Source of the DNA: Nesterenkonia lutea
Lineage (GTDB): Bacteria; Actinomycetota; Actinomycetes; Actinomycetales; Micrococcaceae
Assembly: GCF_014873955.1 (NCBI RefSeq)
Contig: NZ_JADBED010000002.1
Coordinates: 11,300 to 75,299 of the forward strand
Length of the DNA: 64,000 bases
Reading direction: 5' to 3'
In this document: positions 17,058-24,688 of the stretch, piece by piece
Layout: the number at the start of each line of letters is the position of its first letter
Numbering within the stretch: position 1 is the stretch's first letter
The notes under the pieces: generated by a model
What the model saw: the letters and a program-made list of their open reading frames with translations, nothing else
Told to the model about the DNA's origin: nothing
Databases searched by the model: none
Made by a program: the position numbers and the translations under genes

Positions 17058-17650
17058 CAGCTCGGGAAGCGTGCTTCTGAGTCCTACGACTGTCTATCGA
17101 CGTAGACTGCCGCGCACTTGGGCCGCGGACCACTGAACCGTCTGACATTGGGCGCACGACTCGTAGTTCGAGGACCTCGCTACCTGATTCATACGTTCGG
17201 CCGGTGCGGGGAGTTGGAACCACCTCTCCCCCATCCTGATGCCCAGCGCGTTGGTGTCTTTGCTTAGCCCGATCTGGCTGCCGTCATTGGTCGATAAGAC
17301 GATGACGGCCGGTTGCGCAACCGCGGGTCAAAGATCCGCTCGGCCGACATGGAAAACGCCTTGACGTCGAGGAGCGTGACGTGCTCCGCTACCCTGGATT
17401 TCCGGTGATCCCGGGTAGCCTTGACGCCGTGGGAGTGTTTGATGGCGACTCCCCGAATATCGAACTCAGAGAGTTTCCGAACATCTATTGAGGGACGGGA
17501 AGGGCTCTTTGTTTGGGGCACCACTCCCCTATTGATCAGCCTGGGTCGTTTCTTGGTCAGTGCGCCGTCGAGGATAGCGATCACGACGGGCATCTATGCG
17601 ACTTAGTACCTATCGAACATATCGTCGATAACAACAGGGATCCAGGGTCT
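17058..17650. other. Non-coding stretch after rep, possible origin
   Basis: Nearly 600 bases with no convincing gene. A 109-codon minus-strand frame at 17264-17593 has no recognisable family. In ColE2/pAL5000-type replicons the origin lies close to the initiator gene, so this interval together with the repeats that follow is the best place for it. No DnaA box or clear AT-rich melting region was identified by eye. Confidence 0.35.
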
Positions 17651-17982
17651 TACCGTAATACCGGGACCGGTAGATAGAGTCTTAACGGTTTAGGGGTACC
17701 GGTATATGTGGCGGCAGGGGTACCGGTATCCCGGTAGATAGCGGAATAGGCGTAGCGTTAGAGCGGTATAACGGTAGTACCCAAATACTGCGAAATACTC
17801 AGGGGCCTACCGTAATACCGGGACCGGTAGATAAGACTGTAACGATATAGAGGTACCGGTGTATACCGTGATAAGGGTAACGGTAGCCCGGTATATAGCT
17901 GAATAGGCGTGTCTTTACACCGGTATCACGGCATCGCGGTAATACTGGCAATGACGAAATACCGCGATAGGGGAGGAGCTAG
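17651..17982 (+). repeat. Tandem 157-bp repeat with ACCGGTA cores (iterons or centromere)
   Basis: Two copies begin at 17651 and 17808 with an identical 26-base block that starts TACCGTAATACCGGGACCGG. They then stay alignable for about 130 bases, including AGGGGTACCGGTAT/GAGGTACCGGTGT, CCCGGTA and GAATAGGCGT. The palindromic core ACCGGT and its half sites recur about ten times in either orientation. The right edge adds an inverted repeat ATCGCGGTA (17933-17941)/TACCGCGAT (17960-17968) and the GGGGAGGAG ribosome site of parA. Position directly upstream of parA favours a partition centromere plus autoregulatory operator. Iterons bound by the initiator are the alternative. Confidence 0.7.
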
Positions 17983-18570
17983 ATGCGCATTGCCATCGTT
18001 AACAGCAAGGGTGGGGTAGGGAAGACGACCACCGCCATCTACCTCGCTACCGCCGCAGCGCGCGACGGCAGGGATGTAGAACTATGGGACGCAGATATTC
18101 AAGGGTCAGCAACCGAATGGGCCTCCCGCGCTCAAGACGAGGGGGAGCCCTTGGAGTACGAGGTCCACTCGGTATCGTTGCCGAAGCTTCGTCGCAAAGA
18201 GGCAAGGACCCCCTGGATCTTCGTCGACACTCCTCCGGGGCAAGCAGAAGTTATGCAAGCCGCAGTCGATTTCGCTGACTTCGTGATCGTTCCCGTTATG
18301 CCGGAACCAATGGGGCTCGACCGCGCCTACGCGACTCTCGATGGGTTGGCCCACGGGAAGGACGCGGCTCTGCTGCTGGGCGCCGTGGATAACCGAGAGA
18401 AGCTAACACTGACCACACGCGACGTACTTGCCGACGAGACTGCACCCCCAAAGTTCACCACAGAGATTCGGCGACGAACCGCGATCTCGCAGAACACCTA
18501 CTCACGACCACACAAGCTGTACGGATACGAGACCGTCTACAAGGAGCTTAAGGAGATCGCTGGTGAGTGA
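17983..18570 (+). CDS. parA: ParA-type partition ATPase
   Basis: 195 residues, starting behind GGGGAGGAG. The deviant Walker A is NSKGGVGKTTTAIYLA (residues 7-22), followed by LWDADIQGSATEW and IFVDTPPGQAEV (Walker B). There is no N-terminal helix-turn-helix, so this is a short type Ib ParA. Type Ib ParAs normally pair with a small ribbon-helix-helix centromere-binding protein, and such a gene follows with an overlap. It should position plasmid copies over the nucleoid. Confidence 0.88.
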   Translation: MRIAIVNSKGGVGKTTTAIYLATAAARDGRDVELWDADIQGSATEWASRAQDEGEPLEYEVHSVSLPKLRRKEARTPWIFVDTPPGQAEVMQAAVDFADFVIVPVMPEPMGLDRAYATLDGLAHGKDAALLLGAVDNREKLTLTTRDVLADETAPPKFTTEIRRRTAISQNTYSRPHKLYGYETVYKELKEIAGE

Positions 18571-18793
18571 CATGAAATCGAAACTGGCCAACCGGCGTGC
18601 GCAGCAGCAAACGTCGGAGCCAAAGCCGACATTCACGCAGGCCCAGGGGAGCGCAGAGCAAACGAAGCGAACATCGTACGATCTCCCAGTCTCTGTTCAC
18701 CGCCGTCTCAAACTTGCTGCGGTGGAGCAAGATCGGACGCAAGTCTCGATCCTCATCGAAGCCCTCAATGCTTGGCACGCCAGGCAGTCATAA
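18563..18793 (+). CDS. Small partition partner (ribbon-helix-helix ParB/ParG-like)
   Basis: 76 residues from GTG 18563, which lies seven bases after AGGAG and overlaps the parA stop; ATG 18572 is the alternative. The N-terminus is polar and Gln/Lys-rich, probably disordered. The C-terminus (TSYDLPVSVHRRLKLAAVEQ, then VSILIEALNAW) reads as a ribbon-helix-helix. This is the layout of ParG/Omega-type centromere-binding proteins: a flexible tail that stimulates the ParA ATPase and a DNA-binding fold. Its likely target is the repeat upstream of parA. Confidence 0.65.
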   Translation: MSDMKSKLANRRAQQQTSEPKPTFTQAQGSAEQTKRTSYDLPVSVHRRLKLAAVEQDRTQVSILIEALNAWHARQS

Positions 18794-18815
18794 ATACCGG
18801 AAGCGGTATTTATGA
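18788..18815. promoter_or_regulatory. 12-bp perfect inverted repeat after the par operon
   Basis: TCATAAATACCG (18788-18799) and CGGTATTTATGA (18804-18815) are exact reverse complements around GAAG. The palindrome covers the stop codon of the par partner gene. It lacks a T-run, so it is a poor terminator. Its AATACCG half resembles the parA-proximal operator and the repeat cores, so it may be another binding site of the partition protein. Confidence 0.5.
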
Positions 18816-18906
18816 GTCCAGGATTCTGGGGCACTCCCTAGCGCGGGACAAACTAGCGACGTTAGTGCGACAATAGGTTGCACTAGACCTAGAGGAGGTG
18901 GCCCCG

Positions 18907-19269
18907 ATGAGTGAAACGGTTCGCACGCACTCAGCCGCTGAGTTCCCGATCAGGGACGTTTCAGAGATCGTCCAAGAACTCACAGAGGTCTTCGGGTCTT
19001 CGTTGCTGTCCTTCATTATGGAGGTGGACAGCCGGTCTCTGCAGCGTTGGGCCGGGGGTCACGGCATACGGTACGACTCAGAGAAGAGAGTTCGGGATCT
19101 CGACACCGTGGTCGCGTTCCTGCGGCAAAAAGAGGAGCCTGCCACGATCCGGGCGTGGTTCATGGGGATGAATCCGCAGCTCGATGATGCCTCTCCGGCT
19201 GAAGCCATCCGCGACGGCTCTGCCCGGGACGTCATGGCCGCTGCGCGTGCGTATCTCAATGCTGCCTGA
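18907..19269 (+). CDS. Xre/MbcA/ParS-type antitoxin of a RES toxin
   Basis: 120 residues from ATG 18907, eight bases after AGGAGG. RSLQRWAGG is a degenerate helix-turn-helix and AWFMGMNPQLDD with AARAYL is the C-terminal toxin-binding region. The RES toxin gene follows with an overlapping start. Antitoxins of this family block the toxin's active site and repress the operon. The orphan at 730-1170 is a relative. Confidence 0.8.
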   Translation: MSETVRTHSAAEFPIRDVSEIVQELTEVFGSSLLSFIMEVDSRSLQRWAGGHGIRYDSEKRVRDLDTVVAFLRQKEEPATIRAWFMGMNPQLDDASPAEAIRDGSARDVMAAARAYLNAA

Positions 19270-19945
19270 GCCCCTCGAAGCCCCGGCCACCAAGGACCTC
19301 TATGACAAGCGGCTCTTCCGAGTCGCGCGAGCGGATAACCCCTTCTACTGGTCTGAGATCTCCGCCGAAGACAGCCCGCGCAAACACGCCGGCAACCGTT
19401 TCGACGTTCCCGGTCATGGGGTGCTGTACTTCGCTACCGACCTCGAAGGCGCCTACGCGGAGACCCTGGCCCGGTTCCGACCATCACCAGCCATCCGGAA
19501 ACACGTGGCAGAACAAGACCCAGGCTTCATGATGGTCGGGGGAGTGCCGCGTGACTGGCGAGAGAAGCGCACCATCGCAGAAGCGGTCCTCAGCGACCCC
19601 TTGCCTTTCCTTGATGTGGAGAGCCTCCACACCCACGAAGCTCTCACCACCGTCATGGCGGCAGAGCTGGTGGACCTGGGGGAGGGGGTCATCGACGTGG
19701 CCAGTGTCCGCGGACGGAACAGACTGCTGACACGGGCGATTGCGTCGTGGACCTTTGATCAGCGAGACGCCGCCGGTAGGCCCGTTTACGGGGGTCTGCG
19801 GTATCTCTCCCGCGTGGATACGCGGTTTGAGTGCTGGGCTGTCTTTGGTGGGGCCGAGTTCCGTGAGACCAAGACCAGCCCGATCGATCCCAATGCGCCA
19901 GAACTGGTCTCCATCGCGGAGCTCTACAAGCTGCGAGTCTTCTGA
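19259..19945 (+). CDS. RES-domain toxin
   Basis: 228 residues, starting at ATG 19259 inside the antitoxin gene. LFRVARADNPFYW, FDVPGHGVLYFATDLEGAYAETLARF and later GLRYLSRVDTRFECWAVF are the conserved RES blocks, with the Arg, Glu and Ser of the name in place. Characterised RES toxins degrade or modify NAD+ and stop growth when the antitoxin is lost. Next to rep and par it most likely stabilises the replicon. Confidence 0.8.
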   Translation: MLPEPLEAPATKDLYDKRLFRVARADNPFYWSEISAEDSPRKHAGNRFDVPGHGVLYFATDLEGAYAETLARFRPSPAIRKHVAEQDPGFMMVGGVPRDWREKRTIAEAVLSDPLPFLDVESLHTHEALTTVMAAELVDLGEGVIDVASVRGRNRLLTRAIASWTFDQRDAAGRPVYGGLRYLSRVDTRFECWAVFGGAEFRETKTSPIDPNAPELVSIAELYKLRVF

Positions 19946-20033
19946 CCCACACGCTGAAGCGTTTGGGGTTCTCTGCGGAGACCGAGAGCGGGGATCCCCA
20001 GAACGGTGCGGAGCAGCGTGTGGTGCACACAAA

Positions 20034-20068
20034 GGGAGCCTGGACGCGACCCTCGCGTCCAGGCTCCC
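20034..20068. terminator. Bidirectional terminator between RES toxin and lsr2
   Basis: GGGAGCCTGGACGCGA (20034-20049) and its exact reverse complement (20053-20068) form a 16-bp stem around CCC. AAA precedes it and CTT follows it. It separates two convergent genes, so it probably ends transcription on both strands. Confidence 0.8.
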
Positions 20069-20093
20069 TTCATCGGTGGGAGGGTGTTGTCGT

Positions 20094-20396
20094 TTAGCGT
20101 TTCTTCGCGTTGCGGTATGCCTCGACGATGTCTCGATGCAGCCGACCCCTCGCGGAGACCTGGTGGCCGTTCTTCACGGCCCACTCGCGAATCTGCCGTG
20201 CCTCATTCTGTGGCGACGGGGGAGCGATCGCCCGGCCTTTGCGGATGTACTTCTTCAGCGTCTCGCGCAGCTCTTTGGCGTGTTCCTCACTGAGGTCGAT
20301 CTCGTAGAACCGAGCATCCAGACCAAAGGTGACCGTCTCCTTCGCTTCACTGCCGTCGAGATCGTCCACGAGAACCACTTCTACCTTCTGAGCCAT
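20094..20396 (-). CDS. lsr2: Lsr2 nucleoid-associated protein
   Basis: 100 residues. The N-terminal dimerisation domain carries KVEVVLVDDLDGSEAKETV and FGLDARFYEIDLSEEHA. The C-terminal domain has IREWAVKNGHQVSARGRLHRDIVEAY, with the RGR AT-hook-like loop that inserts into the minor groove of AT-rich DNA. Lsr2 is the actinobacterial functional equivalent of H-NS and silences foreign genes. A plasmid-borne copy may hide the element from the host or restrain its own cargo. It ends at a strong terminator shared with the RES toxin. Confidence 0.92.
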   Translation of the reverse strand: MAQKVEVVLVDDLDGSEAKETVTFGLDARFYEIDLSEEHAKELRETLKKYIRKGRAIAPPSPQNEARQIREWAVKNGHQVSARGRLHRDIVEAYRNAKKR

Positions 20397-20593
20397 CTCT
20401 AATACCTAACTGTTAATTGATGAGGGGCGATATTTACATCGTCCAGCGCATCGCCTTCTGCAAGGAACGGTCCCGCAGAAGTGTTTGCGATTGTGAATAC
20501 TCCTGAAAATGAAACTACAGGGTGAGACTTGAGGAAAGCTGAGCAAGACTGCGGGCCTCGTACGTGATTCGTCGACAGACTGTGGTTGCCCAG

Positions 20594-20755
20594 GGTGCCT
20601 CAGCAAACATTAGTTTTCTGAGACAGTCAGCAGAGCTTCCACGAGGCACCTTCAATTTCGCGTAAACCCGGCACTCGACCTGTCTTGAGAAGTTGTTTCG
20701 ACGCAATTTGTCTCACATGGACTCTTCGCGCATGTTTCTAAGGCATTCTTGTCCC
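20594..20755. promoter_or_regulatory. Candidate resolution site and promoter of the resolvase
   Basis: The 360 bases between lsr2 and the resolvase hold no gene. They contain an inverted repeat GGTGCCTC (20594-20601)/GAGGCACC (20643-20650) and several TGTCT/AGACA-type half sites (around 20621, 20681 and 20713). Small resolvases usually act on a multi-site res region just upstream of their gene. The exact subsites are not resolved here. Confidence 0.35.
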
Positions 20756-21331
20756 ATGAGGCTTTTGGGGTACACGCGGGTTAGTACGGCAAGTCAGGAT
20801 TCACAGTTGCAGGTCGACGCGTTGCTCGGGGAGGGGGTGCAGCGTCGGGATGTGTTCTTCGATGTCACCTCCGGATCGAAGACCGCGGTCTCTCGTCCAG
20901 GGATGAAGAAGCTGCTGGAGCACGCCGAGTCCGGAGACACCGTGGTGGTGTGGCGCGTCGACCGGCTAGGCCGCTCATTGATTGACGTGCTGAACACGGT
21001 AAACCTTCTCCAGGAGAGGGGAGTGGCGGTGAAGTCCATCAGCGACGGGATTGACCCTGCAACCTCGACGGGACGGTTGATGCTGAACATGCTGGCGACC
21101 TTGGCGGAATACGAGCGGGAGCTCATTACTGAACGAGTCAACGCAGGCATTGCGGCCGCGCGACAGAGCGGTACACGGTTCGGCCGGCCACCCTCGGATC
21201 CTGCAGTGATCGCGGAGAAACTCCGGGTTGTTCAAGAGGCTCGGGCGCGAGGTCGAACTGCCACAGAAGCGGCGAAGCTCGTGGGGTGGAGCAGGGCGAC
21301 CTTCTATAGACACCAGGGGTCGGCAGAGTGA
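20756..21331 (+). CDS. Small serine recombinase (resolvase/invertase)
   Basis: 191 residues from ATG 20756. RLLGYTRVSTASQDSQLQ contains the catalytic serine, and VVWRVDRLGRSL the conserved arginine-rich block. DGIDPATSTGRLMLNML and LITERVNAGI form the core and dimer helix. GRTATEAAKLVGWSRATFYRH is the C-terminal helix-turn-helix. The size fits Tn3-type resolvases or Hin/Gin invertases, not large integrases. It may resolve plasmid multimers. No transposase partner lies beside it. Confidence 0.85.
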   Translation: MRLLGYTRVSTASQDSQLQVDALLGEGVQRRDVFFDVTSGSKTAVSRPGMKKLLEHAESGDTVVVWRVDRLGRSLIDVLNTVNLLQERGVAVKSISDGIDPATSTGRLMLNMLATLAEYERELITERVNAGIAAARQSGTRFGRPPSDPAVIAEKLRVVQEARARGRTATEAAKLVGWSRATFYRHQGSAE

Positions 21332-21384
21332 GTGTTGGTCTCTCGGGCCGTTCTTCGACCTTCTACCGCAGACAATTGGGTACT

Positions 21385-22962
21385 TCAGACGCCGAACCAG
21401 TTTTGACTGATCTCTTTTTTGGTAAGGCCCATGTTGTTGGGGTTTTTGGGGTGGTCTGGCGGCACGAGCATTGATCGCGTTGGAAACCATTGGGCTGTTC
21501 GTCGCGGCTGCAACTGAACGTCAGGCCTTGGACGCATGAAGGGGCGACCGCCGAATTCTTCCGGATCGTGGCTTGCTGCTCTTGCTAGCTCTAGAGCGAT
21601 ATCGGGATCTTCTCCCACTGGGTCGGCTCTTGCCATGAGTTCCGTGCGCAGGTCACGGATGTACCAGGCGTGTTTTCCGGTGGGCCAGATAGCCAGACTG
21701 GGTAGATATGGAGAGGGAGGAAGTCTTCTAGGCCACATCTTCCGGTCTTCCTTAGCCGAGACGTCTCGGAGCTCTTGTAGCCGACTTCTCAAGAGCCAGA
21801 AGCTTCGTCCTCCCATTTCGTCGGCTTCTTGGCGTTGGGTTACGTCGAAAAGAGCTTCACACAGATGGGTGAACGACCTGAGACCTTCCTCGAATGCAAT
21901 AGGAGCTAGTTGCATGTCGTGGCCAAGTCGGTGGATGTTCTCCTCTCCTCGTTCCTGGACCAAGCCTCGAACACCGCCACTTGATCCGTGGATGACTCCC
22001 GAGAGGATTCGATACCCCTCATATTCACCGATGAGCCCATAGTGTTTAGCCCGGTCGTGCAGACTCCCGGTGGCCCATCCGGATTTGAATCTCGATGAGT
22101 ACTTGGCGACCACCTCAGTTAGTTTCCTTCGGCCCTGTGATGCCAGGCCGTCTAGAAAGTTGCTCTCCTTTTTCGCGGCGGCCCTATCAAGGGCGTCAAT
22201 GTGCCAGCGTCGACGGCTCAGTTGCTCTACTGTCACACGACGATGATCCATGAATCGTTCAGAGGTGTTCTCCTCTGAGAGGCTGACGTCCTTGAAATTT
22301 ACGAGATGCTCGAAGAGTGTCCTCGCGCTTGCCGCAGCGCTACGACCGTCAAGTTGGTCAACGTGCTCTAGGAGTGCGATTACGTCGTTAGTCGCCGCGG
22401 TCAGAATGAAGCGTTGAGCCGGAAGAGGCAGATGTTCGTAGAGCGCCCCAGTATCGAGATTCACCGAGACTCGCCAATTATGGATTTCACGTTGAGCTTC
22501 GACGGCTAATAGGGCAAACGCACTCTGCGGTGGAGCACCACCTATGTCAGGCAGAATCCCTGAAGTCTCGTATCCGATTTTGTCCAACTCTTGCCACGTT
22601 GCGCCAATCGATCGACCGAAGCTGCCAGCGCCCTCTACCCTCCTCAGATTGCTACCCGCAGGACACTGATGGCTGGGCCAGACACTCTCTACCTCCAAGC
22701 TTCCTGGGGGAGCCCAGAAGGCTCGCGCGGTGGCCAGGCCCACCAAACCTTTATGCATACGATCTTCCCCATCCGGGCGGCTGCGATATCTCGCGAGTGC
22801 GAAACAGCTGGTGTGACCACCGTAGTTGCGGTGGAGAGCGTCTGGTTGGGGTCGCCCATTACTCCCGTGGTTTCGAAGAGTGGGGCTTTGGTAGCTCGAG
22901 AAGTTCTTCACGCCTCCGTGTTCGGAACAGTATGTTCTCTCGTCGATGTGCGTTGATGCCAA
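21385..22962 (-). CDS. Large protein of unknown function, DUF5677-like core
   Basis: Up to 525 residues, convergent with the resolvase. The middle part reads SAAASARTLFEHLVNFKDVSL and later YEGYRILSGVIHGSSGGV. This recalls the DUF5677 family of helical proteins often found in defence and mobile contexts; I am not certain of the match. No signal peptide or membrane helix was seen. The N-terminal start is uncertain: the longest frame begins with TTG, and ATG codon 69 (MHKGLVG) is possible. The first 70 residues look unlike a folded domain. Confidence 0.5.
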   Translation of the reverse strand: MASTHIDERTYCSEHGGVKNFSSYQSPTLRNHGSNGRPQPDALHRNYGGHTSCFALARYRSRPDGEDRMHKGLVGLATARAFWAPPGSLEVESVWPSHQCPAGSNLRRVEGAGSFGRSIGATWQELDKIGYETSGILPDIGGAPPQSAFALLAVEAQREIHNWRVSVNLDTGALYEHLPLPAQRFILTAATNDVIALLEHVDQLDGRSAAASARTLFEHLVNFKDVSLSEENTSERFMDHRRVTVEQLSRRRWHIDALDRAAAKKESNFLDGLASQGRRKLTEVVAKYSSRFKSGWATGSLHDRAKHYGLIGEYEGYRILSGVIHGSSGGVRGLVQERGEENIHRLGHDMQLAPIAFEEGLRSFTHLCEALFDVTQRQEADEMGGRSFWLLRSRLQELRDVSAKEDRKMWPRRLPPSPYLPSLAIWPTGKHAWYIRDLRTELMARADPVGEDPDIALELARAASHDPEEFGGRPFMRPRPDVQLQPRRTAQWFPTRSMLVPPDHPKNPNNMGLTKKEISQNWFGV

Positions 22963-23243
22963 GAAATGTATCTAGAGAACCTCGCGTGCCGTGTCTATGT
23001 AAGGCCGTCTATTCGGAGTAGGGCGCACGAGGTTGATTTCCTGTGTCGCATATAAGGGGCCTTGACCGGGCTTTTAATCGGGCGGGGTATACGGTCACTC
23101 TGAAGCCAGCGTCTATATGAACTGGTTTGAGGGTGCGGGAGTGCACGGTGAACGACCGGCTTACGTGCGGACGAATTGGCTCTGGACAGCGCGGTGAAGT
23201 CGATGCAACGGTGCTTCGTGTACCTGCCCTAAATCCTCCCAGG

Positions 23244-23897
23244 TCACCAAACGAGGATGTCGAGCAATCTCAGGTCGGTCAGCTGCGTCATGTCGCGGAC
23301 GCGCTGTTGGACAGCCGGCTCGTGGTGCTCGTACCGGGCCAAGGCTTCGCGCAATTCTTCGATGGCACCGGACGAGCGGGCGGCGAGTAGGTCCTCGCGT
23401 ACGGCGATCCACCTGAGCTGGTTTCGCCGTAGCTCTGGGTATTGCGCCGCGTGGGCCCGGGCAGCCGCCCGGTACGCCTTCCACAGACGAGAGTCCAATA
23501 GCGGGAACAAAGCCGGGTACTTCACGTGTAGGACCTTAGAGACCTTCGCGAAGGAAATTCCGCGCGGGGCCGTCCCGGCGAAGTGCCAGTACAGGTCCGA
23601 CATGTCGTCGAAGAGTCCACCGCGCACTTCTGGGTGCGCGTCGGCGAGATCCGCACCCGTCGCGATCCACGGGGCATTCGCAGCCCGTGCGATGAAATAG
23701 TCACCCTCGGCGTGCGAGATTCTCGAACTTACGTACCGAGTCCGCCTAATCTCTTCCGGGGTGATTCTCCCGTGGCCACCGGGCGGCGGGTAGTCGAACC
23801 TGGCTGGCGTCTTGCGCGGGTAGCCTACGAAGCGGTCGAGCGCTTGATCGAGGACATAATCGGAGCCTGCGACGGTTAACGTGACGGTGGAGGCCAT
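23244..23897 (-). CDS. DUF6308-family protein
   Basis: 217 residues from ATG 23897. YFIARAANAPWIATGADLAD, GISFAKVSKVLHVKYPALFPLLDSR and a C-terminal MTQLTDLRLLDILVW follow the pattern of DUF6308, a family common in actinobacteria and of unknown function. It is all helical by eye, with no catalytic motif. The KVSK-KYP-PLLDSR block looks like a helix-hairpin-helix-type fold. It sits among defence-like genes but is not linked to any by overlap. Confidence 0.6.
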   Translation of the reverse strand: MASTVTLTVAGSDYVLDQALDRFVGYPRKTPARFDYPPPGGHGRITPEEIRRTRYVSSRISHAEGDYFIARAANAPWIATGADLADAHPEVRGGLFDDMSDLYWHFAGTAPRGISFAKVSKVLHVKYPALFPLLDSRLWKAYRAAARAHAAQYPELRRNQLRWIAVREDLLAARSSGAIEELREALARYEHHEPAVQQRVRDMTQLTDLRLLDILVW

Positions 23898-24688
23898 GCC
23901 TCGAACACTATCCCTCCTACGACCTTTAGCTCGACCGGTCACAGGCGAGGCAGAAACTATCAAGATTCAAGCGGGGGCAAATGCGTGGTTGCCGGCGGCC
24001 CCTGCCGATGTAAGACCTCGTCGTTGTCGTAATCGTCAGTGGTGGAGCATGACAAGCATGATGCTCTGGGCCAATCTGCGGGGAAGGTGTGTCAGTTAGG
24101 GATCCTCTACCGTTCGCGTCCTTCTACGCAGTCTGTGTTGCCCGCTTTCTGGCCCCAGGGAGCTCCCAGGCCACGAACACTGCTTGTCCAAGGAAGCCCT
24201 CTAGTGTCGTGACTACCTCTTGAAGGTGCGAGTGATTCAGTAGACCCCGCGTCCGGAAACAGTGTTCCCTCACACTCCGGCCGCGGGGTTTGCGCTTTCC
24301 TGGAGCAAGCAGGCGATCTCAGCGCTGGGCTCGGGGCGCCATCCTCCTTAGCGTCCGCCAGACATTCCCAATCGAACGTTCACTATCGCCGCTTCGTCCA
24401 GGTGCCTCGCAACTGACGATGAGTACACGAAGCTATCGAGACACTGTTGCGAGGCTCCTGGATGTATCGGCTGCTGCGGGATCTCGCGGATCTTAGGCGG
24501 GGGAGAGCTGTCGCATCTCGCTGCCTCGCAACCTAAGGGTTGCAAGGCAGCGGCCTACCGGGCCCTAGTCCTGATGGGTCCTGGCCCTTGCTAAGTCACG
24601 TTTCTTGAAGCCCTCGTGGAGGCTGGTGCTAGAAAGCGTCTGCTTGCCGTTGGTACGAGATGAGTTCGAGTCGAGACACAATCGAAGT
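23898..24688. other. 791-base stretch without a clear gene, with one strong hairpin
   Basis: No frame here resembles a known protein. A hairpin with 15-base arms and one mismatch (CGCTGCCTCGCAACC at 24519-24533, GGTTGCAAGGCAGCG at 24538-24552) lies 137 bases before the nuclease gene. It could be a terminator insulating that gene or a leader structure. Confidence 0.45.

Noticed and set aside
17264-17593. 109-codon minus-strand frame in the gap after rep
   Set aside because: No family resemblance, no convincing ribosome site, and it lies in a stretch better explained as origin or partition DNA.
17651-17982. CRISPR array
   Set aside because: The repeats are two long diverged copies with internal palindromes. 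There are no short identical repeats with unique spacers and no cas genes.
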